Assembly (NCBI GenBank): GCA_007922225.1
Contig: ML679956.1
Location: 77,885,848 to 77,949,847 of the forward strand
Reading direction: 5' to 3'
DNA length: 64,000 bases
Source of the DNA: Emydura subglobosa
Lineage: Eukaryota; Chordata; Testudines; Chelidae
The notes under the pieces are model-generated. The model was given only the letters and a program-made list of their open reading frames with translations. It was not told where the DNA came from and did no database searches. The first letter of the stretch is position 1. Every line of letters begins with the position of its first letter. Positions 10,640-22,383 of the stretch are shown here, piece after piece. A program made the position numbers and the translations under genes.

Positions 10640-10835
10640 TCAAAGCCTTTCCTTCTGAGAGGGGGTGACCCAGTACTTGGCACTAGATTCCCAAGAAGGC
10701 CACACCATTGATTTATACAACAGCATTATAATAGTCTTTGTATTATTCATTATCCCATTCCTTATGCATCCGAACATCTTGTTCGCGTCTTTGACTGCAG
10801 CTGAACACTGAGCAAAACCTAGAGGATTTGGACAT
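10640..10835 (-). mobile_element. CR1 LINE fragment
   Basis: Plus-strand text CACACCATTGATTTATACAAC, ATTCATTATCCCATTCCTTATG and TTTGACTGCAGCTGAACACTG is the reverse complement of the CR1 ORF2 end and 3' region. Both ends are truncated. The shadow ORF (68 aa, minus) is not an intact protein. Confidence 0.7.
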
Positions 10836-10904
10836 CTAATTCTCATTCATTTTTTAAAACCTCAGTCCCTAGCAAACTGCAGATCAGATTGATGATTTTT
10901 ATTA

Positions 10905-11145
10905 CAATTATGCCTAGAGTGTCCAACTGAGATCAGAGGCCCTTTCCATTAGGTACTGTGTAAACACAGCATGAGACGCTCCCTGTCCCAAAGAATTCAC
11001 TATCTAAATAGACAAGATAAAGACAGAAGAGGAAGGGACTTGCCCATGGTCTTATACCAGGTCTGTGGCAGAGCCAGGAGCATAACCCAGATGTCTTAAA
11101 TCCCAGGGTTGTGCCCTATTCATTGCATCATGCCGCCTCTTGCAA
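10905..11145 (-). mobile_element. MIR-type SINE, near full length
   Basis: Reading the minus strand gives a tRNA-like head (from GAGGCGGCATGATGCAATG), a MIR core and a tail. On the plus strand this appears as GGACTTGCCCATGGTC and GCCCTTTCCATTAGGTACTG. It is one of the more complete copies in the window, with heavy divergence, which fits an ancient amniote SINE. Confidence 0.75.
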
Positions 11146-12400
11146 TGTATGTATTCTTCAGATGACCATCTGATGTCCCATGTGTTGGCAAACACTCTCA
11201 CGCTGCGAGTATTTGATGTTTCAAGTAATTTTCTATTCCGTGAAAGTCCTTTCTGCTCACTTCCCAGAGCAGCCCTACTGATTCTCCCACCCTCGTAACT
11301 CTCCAGTTCATTTCAAATCTCATCTGCAGCCCTCTCTCTCACTCCATTTCTTTCCCCCTATTCTGCATTATTTAAATGCTGTGTAGCACTTCAGGACATA
11401 ATTTCTATGAAAATGAGTCGTGCTGTGCTGATTATTCTCCAAAGGCTGGATTGTAACCTGAGAATCGGCCCTGAATATAGAGCAGCACGTAGCTGCCCCA
11501 GCCCAGAAAATAAGTTGCAGCTCAGATGTGCAATGCAAAGTGGATTTAGCACACCAGAGAATCCAGCCTCAGGGCTCCATGCACAAGTACCACAAATGAG
11601 CTCCGCACACATTCTGTGGTCTCCCTAGTCTCCCTTACCCCCACCCCTCCTGCCCAGCCCTGAATCCCTGGTTCTTCCCAAGCTGGCAGACAACAGAGCT
11701 TGGGGTAGCTTTTCAAGCCAAGTTTCAAGATCCCTAGCAAAATTGTGTCGCATACAATTAAAGGGCAACGCAGCTTGTGACAGTCCCAGCTGGTTTTGAA
11801 CCAATGTCTCCTATGCACACACTAAACCCATCTAGCACTGGTTTGCTCGTGCCCGTTTTACACACGTGAGCTGGTTGTGGGTCCATTCGTTAACATGCCC
11901 GTCACCAAGAGCCTGTGTGTGCGCTCTGAATTGGTCTCAACATGACCAACTGACTCCTTTCAGCAGCCATTTGCTGCCTCTGACACGTCCTTTGCCTGCC
12001 GCTCGCTCTCCACGGGTTTCTTTAAAACAGGATGTGTGGGATTCGAAAACAGGACACACGGGGTTATCTGCAAAGCACGTCCCCCCAGCTCTTCAAATGC
12101 AGAACGATTCCTTGTCTTAATGGGAAATGTCGCTCTGCCTAAATATGAAACCAGGCACGGTACACCCAGAGACCTCCTGATTGCAAGTAGCAGTGAGCCT
12201 CTTGGATAAGTACCAGCAAGCGTCCCTCCCTCCTATGGCTCTGTGCAGCTTTGCGCTGCCCTCCGTTGGTTTGCTCTAGGGTTGACACTTGTTTAATAAA
12301 GAATCTTGGCCTCCTTGGTGGTTAAGATTCAAATACCCACCCCACCCCCTTCCTCAGCCCCAGCGGAATTGGAGTGAGCCCGGGTCGGTGTGCATTACTC
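11146..12400. other. Unassigned non-coding DNA
   Basis: No repeat family recognised. Overlapping ORFs on both strands at 11391-11628 are mutual shadows with no protein signature. Confidence 0.4.
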
Positions 12401-12401
12401 A

Positions 12402-12756
12402 CGGCAGCATGGCGCCTCCTCCTGGTGGTGCCGGGAATCAGCTCTGCCAGGCCAAAGCCCCTTGCTGGGGTGGCACTTTGTCTCGCCGTTGCTCTCTCTC
12501 TCAGCCTGCAGCTTATCTTGCGCCAGTAGCATCAGGCAGGCCTCCTACCCCCTGCCCCAACTCAGCCAGTCTTGCTGTGACCCGGGCAGTCTTCCAGTTC
12601 ACCGTCCTACAGGTGCCATTTCCACAGTGGTGGGAACCCAGCCCATCCTCTACTCTGGGTTCCAGCTCAGGGGCTCTACGGCACACAGCCAAAGACTGTT
12701 CAGTCCCCCCCCCACACCCACACCCACACCCACACCCACACCCACACCCACACCCA

Positions 12757-12787
<31 letters not shown>

Positions 12788-13115
12788 CTTGCTGCTTATT
12801 CGCTGGGGTGCTTTCTTCTCCATCCTGTTCTCTTCAGGATATTTCCTTCCATCACAGCCAGACCACTCCTCAGGGTTTATGCCCTCCCTGGGTTCCCTCC
12901 TTCCCTCTCTACTACACAGAGGGTGACCACAAACTTCCTCCCAGCAGCCTTTCCTGCTGTCAGCTTCCTGGGTTTATACTAGCCCAGCCCACCTCTGCTC
13001 AGGTGCGCTTTTCTCCAATGAAGGGCTATATCTCCCGCCTTTGCTGCTTAATTGGCTGATTGGACCCACCTGGCCTAATTCAGCCCCCGCAGGGTTCCCC
13101 TGAGGTACACACCCT
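12402..13115 (+). mobile_element. LTR, relative of the 5.2-kb solo LTR
   Basis: It shares the order of landmarks with 5208-5934: a GGTGGTGCC start region, GGCACACAGCC, GGTGCTTTCTTCTCC, CCTTTCCTGCTGTCAGCTTCC, CCCACCTCTGCTCAGG, CTCCCGCCTTTGCTG and GGTTCCCCTGAGGTACACACC. The TG start is not preserved, so the left limit is approximate. A compound microsatellite has expanded inside it (12711-12787). ORFs of 256 and 178 codons here are products of C-rich and repeat sequence. Confidence 0.6.
12711..12787 (+). repeat. Compound microsatellite (CACCCA)n(CA)n
   Basis: About eight CACCCA hexamers are followed by about 13 CA units. The related LTR at 5208-5934 has only GATCCTACAACACGCAGCC at the aligned place, so the array grew after the two copies separated. 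Confidence 0.9.
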
Positions 13116-14195
13116 TGTGCTGCTGTATGGTTACCATTTATAATATCATTGATACCAACGTTACAAAACTGCAATGCAGCTTACAAGATATGCCAGGTAA
13201 GGTATTAGCAGAAAAGTTATAATTTGTTAAAGTATGATAACCTTGTTTCTGTGTCGATATCATCTGTGTACCATGAGATATAAATATGTAGGGTTTGCTG
13301 ACATCTCAGACGTGTGCCATGCATCTGGGGGAGACCCCCAGACAGAAGAGCACTATCCAGCCTGCCTGATGGCCCATCAACAGCAATCAGCTAAACGAGG
13401 CACCCAAGGAGAGAAGCCGGGGCTATGCCTATGGGTCGGCAGGACATGTTGGGACAGGCCAGTGGACAGGGGACTCCAAGTGCTTTTCCATGCCCAGGTG
13501 CTGTGAGCTTGTGTTTGAAACAAAGGATGCACAAGCCCCAGGGCAAAGGATATAAAAGGCAGCCGCAACATCTCCATCTTGTTTTCAATCTTGCTTCTGA
13601 CGTTGGGAGTGATTTCTTTACAAACTGAAGCTCTGAACAAAGGGCTGATAGACCCATCCAAGTTTTGAACGGACCCCAGAGGGACTTTACAAGCCAGCCA
13701 ACTCACCGATGCTGCTAGGAACCTGATATATGGACTTTGAAGTCTTGGGTATGTATCTGATTGCTTTGATAACCTAACATCTCTTTTCTCTTTTGTTTAT
13801 TTTCTTTTCTTTTCTAATAAACCTTTAGATCTGGTTCCTAAAGGACTGGTTGGCAGCGTAATAAATTGGGGTAAAATCCAAACTAATGTTGATCTGGCAA
13901 GGGGGCTGGCCCCGTGGGGATTGGAAGAACATGTTATTTAGTGAGAAGAGTTTTAAATACCTTCTCACTTTACTGGACCTATTTGCTGACTGGCAGCCCA
14001 AGACTGGAGTGCAATAAAGGAGGCCGTGTGATTTTTTTTTTTAGCTTCTGGAGACCCAGTATGGGGGATCTGGAGCACAGTTTGGGACTGCTTCGTAAAT
14101 CTCACTCTAGTGTTAACCACCAGTTTGGGGGGAATCTGCTCTCCTTTTTACAGCTGCCTAGACTTTGGCATTTTCAGTGTGAGCTACTAGGCACC
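13116..14195 (+). mobile_element. LTR-like repeat with promoter and polyadenylation signals
   Basis: A TATA box (TATAAAAGG, 13551-13559) lies about 260 bases before AATAAA (13816-13821), followed by text that recurs in turtle genomes: GATCTGGCAAGGGGGCTG, GACTGGAGTGCAATAAAGG, TTAGCTTCTGGAGACCC. The spacing fits the U3-R-U5 order of an LTR. A related fragment is at 50108-50245. The edges are unclear and no viral genes adjoin it. It could instead be another class of long dispersed repeat. Confidence 0.5.
13551..13559 (+). promoter_or_regulatory. TATA box of the LTR-like repeat
   Basis: TATAAAAGG within the LTR-like repeat, with the AATAAA signal about 260 bases downstream. It would belong to the element, not to a host gene. 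Confidence 0.45.
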
Positions 14196-16254
14196 TTCGG
14201 TCACAATCCTCTCGCACACCCACCCACAATTCTCCTCCCAGCTGATTTCCCACGCACCATCTCTTTCTCCTCCCCTTTGCTGCCAGCCCATTTCCCCACC
14301 GTTGCTTGGTCCTGGCTCCCTCAGGGTTGGGCTCAGAACTGCTGGCAAGGGAGAAGGGTCACACTGGGAGAACAGGCCAGGGATACGGGGTGATTGCTGG
14401 CATCAAGGAAGGACTCAGCCCAGGAACCTGCCCCATCTCTGTGCTTCAGGCAATGCTCTCTCATCCCCAGGGGCTCACGCCCTGGCAGTGGTACAAGAGC
14501 CTTAAGGCTAGATGGTGCCATCAGACATCCCTGAACAAGAGGTGGGGTATAAGTTTCTCTGTCCCAAGAGATGCAGTGACTCAGACACACCTCCAAGGCA
14601 CTACACCGCCCCTGCTTCCCTCCGGCTCTGCAAGAGATGTAAGTTACTGCAGGTGTTTTAGGAGTGCAGCTTACTTCCCCCCAAATGTGCTGGTCAATGA
14701 TGAGTGGGGGGCAGGGATGTTTGCTCTCAATCAGAAGCATCCGGATCAGTGTAGGGGCTGTATTCTGCCCCAGACTAAAGAGCCAGGTAAGCCAGGCAAG
14801 AAGGTGGAGCAGGAGCTACGCTCCCTGGCTTGTCCATGAGAAACCAGGACACAATCTTGCCCTTAGGAAAGGTCACGTTCGCGGTGCCCACACAGGAAAG
14901 TTAGCTAAAACAATCCAATACTTTTGCTGGGAGGTTACAACGTAGCTTTACTTTATTCCGGAGATATCCAGAACCCAACCACACAAGAACCCAAAAACAC
15001 ACAGAGAGAGAGAAAACAGGCTGCTCACCCCCACCTTGTTCTAAACTGGCTCGTCGCAGACTGACTGCTGATAGCTAGTCCAGCTTGCATGCTTCCCTCC
15101 AGAGCCACCTCGCCTGCAAGCTGGACAAGGAAAAGCCCTGAGAATTGAAAGTGAGAGCATAACAATTGAAACAAACACACCATCGGAAATAGCCAGTTTC
15201 CAGGGGAAAAAAAGACTGGTTCTCTAAGAGTTAAGATCATCCACACGACATTTGAAAGCCTCCTGCTCTCACAGACACTTGCTTGTCATTTGGAATTGAA
15301 TCCAATTTCTCACTTTTCAAACTCTGCCAAGATTTTCCTGTCATCTCTGGGGGAAAAATTACAGTTTGATGTCTGCTGTGACCATTTAAATAAACGAGAC
15401 CACCCTCCTCCCCTCCACACACACACTTGATGCTTGAGGCATTTTACACAATCCTGTCACTGCCAGACCAAGGAGCTTTTCAAAAACCTCCGTGAAATTG
15501 GATGCAAAATGAATTGGCCAGTGAATCTTGCACCTGCTTCTCTGCCCTGTCTTCAAAGTCTGAGGACGGCAAAGCTCTGCTGTATCATTTTGCTTCAGGC
15601 CATTCCTTTGTCTTTCTGGAGCTCACACCTGAACGGGGATCTCTTTAGATTCTGAGGTTCCAGTGACATGAAACTCAACCCCCAAGGGGCTGAGTTGTGC
15701 CAGGATTCAAATCACCCCTTGCACCACGGTGAGCTCATATTTACCCAGGACTTTCATTAATATCCTGGCTGCTGAGCAGGTAACGGCGGCTCAGGGACGT
15801 CTCAGGGATGAGTCTTCGCTGGAAGAGACAGAAGTTGGTACATAGCTGTGGGGGTGTTGATTCTCCGCTGCCTTGGCCTCTGTGCGGGCCTTTATCCCGA
15901 TGCAAAGTGAGTATAAAATGCTACCAGATCCGAACAGGCACATTTTACACTCACTTGTTCAGGTGTAATTGATATCGCAAGGTGTGAGACAAGGAAGGAG
16001 CCAGCCCCGAATATTCATCCTTAACAAGCAACAGCTTCACAGGACCAAATTCCTCTGCCATCACTTTGTCACAAACCTACGGAGTCTCTGTGCCTGTTCC
16101 CCCCTTACCAGCAGCCTCTCTCTTTCCCAAGTCCACTTCCGCTCCAGTTGGTGCAGGAAAAGCCCCACCCACTCCAACTTTAAGCCACGCCTCTCCCATG
16201 ACAGGCCCTCCCCCTTTTGTTCTTGGCACTGACTCTGGTTTCAGCCAAGTAAAC
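14196..16254. other. Unassigned non-coding DNA, about 2 kb
   Basis: No gene or family recognised. 14930-15010 (CTTTACTTTATTCCGGAG onward) has the look of a reverse-strand LTR end but lacks support. ORFs of 159, 177 and 135 codons at 13914-14839 overlap on both strands and have no known motif. Confidence 0.4.
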
Positions 16255-16259
16255 CTAAG

Positions 16260-16797
16260 GGCTTGTCTACACTACAATGTAAGCCCACGGCTAGCAGAAG
16301 TTGCATTAGCAGATCCTGAGGTTGTTAACCAAGGGCTTGAGCGTCTACATTCATTTGAAACCCCGTGTTAGGAACCATTGAACCCTGGGACCCAACCTGG
16401 GACTCTGGAGTCTACGCTGCTTTCTGCGGGTCTGAGTCCAATCAGCCACGTCCCAGACTCCCTAGCGCTCTCCCAAAATGTGGCTGCTCTCGCTCTTTGT
16501 TCGTGGTGCATTGTGGGAAAACTTGGCTGTCCACCAAACTTGACTGTCCAGAGGACAAAGGAAACCAGCCCGTTGCATTGTGGGATACTTTTGGCAGACT
16601 CCCAGAGCATGAATCCAGTGGGGCTGCATCTACACTGCAAAGCAATAGGGCTTGAACCCTGGGTCCTGGCTTGACTCAGATCCTCCATCCCCAGGGGATC
16701 CTGGGACAGAGCCCTGGGACTGTGTGTGTAGATGGAAGGGGGGGTTAGGCTTGAGCCTGAATTCGAATCTTGGGTTTACACTGCAGTGTAGACACAC
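16260..16797. mobile_element. Miniature DNA element, GTCTACACT ends, 538 bp
   Basis: The ends GGCTTGTCTACACTAC and, in reverse, GTGTGTCTACACTGC form an inverted repeat; flanks CTAAG (16255-16259) and CCAAG (16798-16802) suggest a five-base target duplication. Subterminal GTCTACA motifs recur inside (16343, 16410, 16626). The interior (GTGGGAAAACTTGGCTGTCC, then CTTGACTGTCCAGAGG) is found inverted at 62995-63320. This copy is uninterrupted at 16637-16646, the place where a CR1 has entered the other copy. Overlapping ORFs on both strands are incidental. Confidence 0.75.
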
Positions 16798-16802
16798 CCA
16801 AG

Positions 16803-17884
16803 TGTTGCCAGGTGGTTTCCCCGCCATCTCCCCTGTCCTTTAATCAGTGCCAATGCATCTGGAGCTTGCTGGGAAGGAGCAGGATCCTGTATGGTCTCAG
16901 TTTAAACCAATTGCAAGAGTCGTATTGACTGCAGGAGAGAAAGGTAGCGCCTCAAAAGGGAGCGATCTCAACCGTCCGCTTGGTGACCCATTACTCAAGA
17001 CAGGGGGTTTCCTCACAGCCCACCGGGAGTCGCATTGCAGCAGCTGCATGCCGACGAAACAAGGGAAAGTGGCACAGCCGGTAGGTGCAGGCAGCCAGGA
17101 GACAGCCGCCCTCCTGCCCTTCCCTCCAGCACAAAGGCAGAACCTGTGGCTGACCCAGAAGGCTTTCAAAGAACACAGGAGCCACCCAGGAGCAGGGTGC
17201 CTGGTAACTGTTTCTATCCCTTTCTCTGCTGGTTTGCGTAATGCATTCAATCACTGTGGTATGTTAACTAGCTGATTGGGCAAGGACTTTCCTAGGCATC
17301 CAATCCAGTACAAAGGGTAGATTCTCTCTCTAACTATTGGCTCGGGCTACCATGACCTAGGCCATCCTTCAGTTACTCCACCCACACGTCACAATAGTAA
17401 TTCATCCCACCCCTTCAGCCGGAAGCTCTTCTGTTCCAGCCCTTCCGTCTCACCCTGGAGCAGAGAGTTGTGTGGCAAGCGGCCATGAAGGAATACATTT
17501 CGTCAGCATCGTCTTTGCCCTAATGCTCGTCGGGGGGGAGCCATGCCACGCACATGGGCGGAGACTGAACTTCGTAATGAAGCCTAACCCAACAGGTCGC
17601 TTTTGTGCAATTCAGGGCTTTGTTGTGGCCGTTTTGCAAGGCATCCAGGGAGCAGCAGTTCCAGTCTGATCACCACCTCTCTATGACGGCAATATCCCAT
17701 TCAGCCCCTTTCCAGGTCCTGGTTCATGGTTGCACAAAGATTGAACACAAATTATTATCTGGCTGCAAAAAAAGGGACAAAACTCACTCCATTTCCCATT
17801 TCTGCGAGGAAGCGTTGTTTAGAAAATGAGCTCATTTTTTCTTTAAATTGTTCTGCTTTCTAGCACAAGATCATTGCTAGTAGG
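16803..17884. other. Unassigned non-coding DNA
   Basis: No repeat family recognised. The 142-codon plus ORF (16847-17275) and the 117-codon minus ORF overlapping it show no protein signature. Confidence 0.4.
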
Positions 17885-17886
17885 TA

Positions 17887-18009
17887 GGGTGACCAGATAG
17901 CAAGTGTGAAGAATCAGGATTGGGGGGGTGGCAGGGTCATAGGTGCTTATATAAGACAAAGCCCCGAATATCGGGACAGTCCCTATAAAATCAGGACATC
18001 TGGTCACCC
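17887..18009. mobile_element. TA-flanked miniature transposon (Tc1/mariner-like)
   Basis: Ends GGGTGACCAGAT and ATCTGGTCACCC are perfect inverted repeats, flanked by TA at 17885-17886 and 18010-18011, the target duplication of Tc1/mariner-type elements. The interior includes CGGGACAGTCCCTATAAAATC, a common turtle element. At 123 bp it is non-autonomous. This is the cleanest miniature element of the window. Confidence 0.85.
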
Positions 18010-18019
18010 TATTATTAGG

Positions 18020-19290
18020 TAGTGAGGATGGAAGTGAGATGCAGCCATCCATCTGTGGCTGTGTGACCCTTCTTCCAAGTGGAGTTGGCTGCAACAAGGG
18101 GCAGGTTCAATATCTAGGGGTTCTTCTTAACAGTACAAAACAGAACTGGCTCAAGCCCCCACCCAGTAATCTGGGAAAACTTCACACTCACGCATGCCCT
18201 GGGCACCTCGAAGAGGAAACATTTCCTCTCTCGCGAGCACGGAGTCTGTGTATAACAAAACAGAACTTTTATGAAAAGGGAGCCAAGCATGAGTTTGGGT
18301 GAACCCCACACCCACATTCCAAAGCATGCACCCATAGGCAAATCCAACCCCACAGTATGCTGGGCACTGTCCTTTGCTTCAGTTTCCCACCTAGCAGTGA
18401 AAAATTCCAACTACGAATGTCCTTTTAACACATCACTCCCCCACTCCCCGTTGGCTGACCTTGGTTGGCGAAGACCCGGAGTTCAGAGGTGCGTTCACAG
18501 GAGTTCACCTCCAATCCATCAAGCGATGGCTCCGTGGTCGCTGTGCACCTCTGCAACTGGCTGTTTGTCACGGACTCCGCTGCTTTATTCTGCGGCCACG
18601 GGTCATTTGCGGCCACTGCTTTTCTCTGCTGCGCTTGGTCACATACTGCCGCTGTTAGATGATCACTGCCACTTCTGCAATCCCATCTTACAAGGTTCCA
18701 CTGCTAAACCCAGGTCTTCAGTGCTGTCAGCTCTTGGTGAGTTCTCTTGGGAGCAGGGAACCTCACTGCCAGTGCAGCCTTTGCTTTGTCTTTCATTTTA
18801 CCAGTGTCATTCCAGCAGGTCTAAAGCATGGCCCCTGGACCTGCCTATCGGTGACGGAGCGCTAGTACTCACTGATCACAAACGACGGCTCTCAACTGAG
18901 TCTAAGCAAATCTGTCTTTAAATACTGAAGAGGGGCAGATCAAACAGGGTCTGGGACTAGAGCCTCCACCCCCTCTCATCTTCACTGGGATGTGACATCT
19001 CTACCCCCTGCTTAGCGAGTGAGGTTCAGTTCAGGGCGGCCCCCCTCCCCCTCAGCCAGTTGCCCTTTACCCATACAATAAGGGTAACAACATTGCATCG
19101 CCCCCGCACTCAATACCCAAAACTGTACCCAATTTGTAACCCAACACCAGCCAAGAGTGATCATTTGGGCAAAGCAGCTCCATCCTGCTGCACAGCTAGA
19201 CAGAGTAGGTGTGTCTATGCAAACATGGTCGCTTCCTGAAGTCTTTTCCCCCAGCTCCTCACTAGGTGTCAGGGGAGAGCTCAATGACCC
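18020..19290 (-). other. Unassigned DNA, possibly a reverse-strand LTR
   Basis: On the reverse strand a TATTTAAA-like box (near 18917) and an ATAAAA signal (near 18268) could mark an LTR, and the C/T-rich run before 19280 is LTR-like. I see no clean TG...CA ends and no second copy, so this is weak. The 216-codon plus ORF (18271-18921) has no known motif. Confidence 0.25.
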
Positions 19291-19530
19291 TTCTTAAAAC
19301 GGCATACACCCAAGAGTTCGAAACCCAAACATGGGAAATCAGTTTCCAATGCCCTCTGAAGCCAACAGAGAGAACCCCACAACTTCAATGGGCATCCGAT
19401 CAGGACCCAGGACAGCATCTGGCCCAGGCACCTGTGCTCTCCGTCACTTAGTGCAATGAGGGAAGGGACTGCATCCACTACCGGCGTGGAAAGGTTATAG
19501 GGATGTCACACTAAATAGAGCAGCCCTCAA
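19291..19530. other. Unassigned non-coding DNA
   Basis: No recognised content. Confidence 0.45.
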
Positions 19531-19534
19531 CACT

Positions 19535-19700
19535 CAAAGTTATTGAGCTATAAAGCAAACCCTTGGCTATGATTTCAGCTGTACTATTACTGCTCTGAAG
19601 GATCTTGTTATCCACATCAGTGCCCAGTCCCTTTTTGAACCCTGCTACTCTGTCACCTACCGCTTTCATAACCAAACTAGAAAGATGCTTGAACAAAAAG
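19535..19700 (-). mobile_element. CR1 LINE 3' fragment
   Basis: AGTCCCTTTTTGAACCCTGC in plus reading is the reverse complement of a CR1 3' block seen also near 62515. The remainder is poorly matched, so limits are approximate. Confidence 0.45.
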
Positions 19701-19842
19701 GCAATAAGTTCATATGCAAGAGAACTGGTTCAATAGGGGTAAAAACCACCCTCGTTTTTTATTATTTTCACGAGGAAGAGCCCCATGTTCAATTCCCCTG
19801 TTATTCTGATACGAGTAAAGTAGAATTCATAGGCCTCAGACA

Positions 19843-20092
19843 AGATCAACACTAGGTGCTGTACAGACACATAGTAAAAGCCAGTCCCTGCTCGCTTAAG
19901 GCCTTGTCCGCAGGGGACTTGTGACAGGGTAAAGAGCACCCTCTAGCCCAGACCCTAAAGGGTTAATGCATTAGCCAATTAATCCTGACCTACTAGAGGG
20001 AGGAGGGGAAAAATAAAGGGCTGCCTTAGAGGCAACAGGGGATGGAAAGAGCTAGATGTGAGCTGGAACCCTCTCCACAGGTCTGCATGCAA
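19843..20092. mobile_element. MIR fragment followed by LTR-like sequence
   Basis: 19843-19915 (ACTAGGTGCTGTACAGACAC, then GCCAGTCCCTGCTCGC) is a reverse-strand MIR tail. From 19920 TGTGACAGGGTAAAGAGCACC and AAATAAAGGGCTGCC look like the beginning of a plus-strand LTR, but no matching end is visible. Confidence 0.4.
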
Positions 20093-20551
20093 GGCCAGAC
20101 GGGGTCTTTATGATCATCCGTACTGTGATCAAGTCACCCCTTACCCTTCTCTCTGTTAAGCTAAATAGCTGGAGCTCCTTGAGTCTGTCACTAGAAGGCA
20201 GGTTTTCCAATCCTTTAATCATTCCTGTGGCTCTTCTCTGAACCCCTCCAATTTATCAACATCCTCCTTGAATCATGGGCACCAGCACGGGACACACGAT
20301 ATCAGTAGCAGTCGCACCGCTGCCAAATACAGAGGTAGAATCATCTCTCTTCTCCTACTTGAGATTCTCCTCTTTATGCATCCTGGGATCCCGTTAGCTC
20401 TTTCGGCCACAGTGTAACCCGGGGAGCTCACGTTCAGCTGTTTATACCTCACAACCCCAAGTCTTCTGCGGAGTCCTGGCTTCTCAGGACAGAGCCCTCC
20501 AAGCTGTAAGTGTGGCGTGCATGTTTTGTTCCCAGCTATGTAGATGGTTTA

Positions 20552-21650
20552 GGGCTGTCAAGCCACGACAAAAATTAGCCAGGATTAATCGTGGGATTAA
20601 AAAAAAAAAAAAAAAGAGCCGTGATTCATCGCCGTTTTCAACGCCCTGTTAAACAATAAGAGAATACCATTTATTGAAACATTGCCATGACTCGTGCAGG
20701 AGGAGGGGGAGGGAGGACGGGGGGGAGGAAGGAAGCAATGGCTTGTGCAGGAGGAGGTGGTTTCTGGGACTGGGCTCACTATGCTTGCCTCCTTTTACTG
20801 AGCTAGGTGGGCTCCCTTCAGCTAAGTGAGCCCTAGTCTGCACGGGAGGGTGGATTTTACCTCAGGGACTCAGCCTATGGCAGGGGAGGAGAGGCTGGTG
20901 CAGGAAGGCTGAGGTCGCCAGGCCGCTGTTCTCTATGGGGTATCTCTTGGAACAAGGGGCCAGCCGGGAGCAATGGGGCATGGAGCAGGGGTGAGGGGTT
21001 GGTCCCCGGAGCAAGGAGCTGTCCGGGATCAATGGGGTACAGCATGGGGGGAGGATCAGTCCCTGGAATGAGGGACCTGCCAGGGGCAATGGGGCACGGC
21101 CTGGAGGGGACAGGTGTGTCGATCCCCAGTGCAAGGGGCCAGCCAAGGGCAGTAGGGCATGGCACAGGGGGTGGAGGTCGGTCCCCAGAGTGAGGAGCCA
21201 GCCGGGGGCCATGGGGCATGGCAAAGGGGTGGGGAGTCAGTCCCCAGAGTGAAGGGCTGGCAGGAGCTATGTGGCATGGTGAGGGGGTGAGGAGTTGGCC
21301 CAGGGCAATAGGGCACCGCAGAGGGGGGATTGGTCTCTGGAGCAAGGAGCCGGCTGGGGGCAATGGGGTATGGCCTGGGGGGTGGAGGGTCAGTACCCAG
21401 AGCGAGGGACTGGCCAGGGTAATGGGGCACAGTGGGATAGGATCCCTACCTCTCCACCGGATAAAATGGGATGGACTTCCTCCTTTCTCCCCTCCTCACC
21501 CTGCTCTTCGGTGGCGGAGTGGGTTATTGCACCTGACCGGACACGGTCAGGTCCCTCCGCAGCCAGTGCCTCCCTCCCCGCCCAGAGATCTGGTATGAAC
21601 ACTGTTAAAACAATTAATTGCAGGCGTTAACTGCAATTAATTGACAGCCC
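20552..21650. mobile_element. Terminal-inverted-repeat DNA element, 1.1 kb, in CR1
   Basis: Ends GGGCTGTCAAG and CTTGACAGCCC-type (TTGACAGCCC at 21641-21650) are inverted repeats flanked by TA (20550-20551, 21651-21652). Near the left end GATTAATCGTGGGATTAA, poly-A (20599-20615) and AGAGAATACCATTTATTGAA match a dispersed reptile DNA-element family known to me only by its GATTAATCGCGATTAA-like ends. The interior holds a minisatellite (20945-21440) not seen at the family's ends. No transposase ORF. The superfamily is not certain. Confidence 0.65.
20945..21440 (+). repeat. Minisatellite, about nine 58-60 bp units
   Basis: The phrase CAATGGGGCA or close variants starts at 20971, 21030, 21087, 21150, 21209, 21267, 21306, 21361 and 21420, giving spacings of mostly 55-63 with one shortened unit of 39. 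The strand is purine and G rich. The 120-162 codon minus ORFs here simply translate the repeat and are not genes. Confidence 0.85.
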
Positions 21651-22383
21651 TAATGCAATTACATTTAACCACATTCAAATGCCTGTTGTTTGTTTTGGCC
21701 CACTTTACCAAGCAGTCCACAGCGCTTTGAGTCGGTTACCTGTCCTCTTTGTTATTTACCACACCCCCAATTTCTGTGGCATCTGCAAACGATCAGTGAT
21801 GAGTATATTTTTTTTTTTTATCCAGGTCTTTGATAAAAATGTTAAATAACATAGGGCCAAAGACTTCTCCCTGTGGGACCCCACTGGAAACAGACCTGCT
21901 GGATGACGTTTGCCATTATATTTTGTGACCTAGCAGTTAGCCGGTTTTTAATCCACTGAATGTGTGCCATGTTAATTTTATATCATTCTAGTTTTTTAAT
22001 CAAAATAGTGTGCAATACCCAGTCAAACACCTTAGAGAAGTCTAATAATAATATGTCAACATCATTATCTTTATCAACCAAAGGTGTAATTTCATCAACA
22101 ATAGGCATCAATTTAGTTCGACGGGATCTATTTTCTATAAACCCATGTTGATTTGCATTAGTTACATTGCCCTACTTTAGGTCTTTATTAATCGAGTCCC
22201 ATATCAGCTGCCCCATTATCTTGCCCAGGATTGATGTCAGGCCGACAAGCCTATAATTATCCGGGTCATCCCATATATCCTTTTTAAAAATTGGCACAAC
22301 ATTAGCTTTCTTCCAGTCTTCTGGAAGTTCCTCAGTGCTCCAAGACTTACTGAAAAATCAATGTTAATGGTCCAGCAAGCTCC

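Noticed and set aside
12289..13059. 256-codon plus-strand ORF
   Set aside because: It translates an LTR and a CACCCA/CA microsatellite (His-Pro and Thr-His runs); the related LTR does not keep the frame.
5208..13115. One retrovirus flanked by the LTRs at 5.2 and 12.4 kb
   Set aside because: Between them are MIR, miniature elements, CR1 and an L2 fragment, not gag, pol or env; the LTRs are also diverged.
16368..16688. A protein shared with 62845-63204
   Set aside because: Similar translations arise because both are the same miniature DNA element in opposite orientation; both strands are open and the copy at 62 kb is interrupted.
18271..18921. 216-codon plus-strand ORF
   Set aside because: No known motif; overlapping frames are also open, suggesting composition effects, possibly of an LTR.
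20862..21430. Three minus-strand ORFs of 120-162 codons
   Set aside because: They are translations of the 58-60 bp minisatellite in different frames.
20945..21440. CRISPR-like repeat array
   Set aside because: Units are contiguous without spacers and the DNA is vertebrate; it is a minisatellite.
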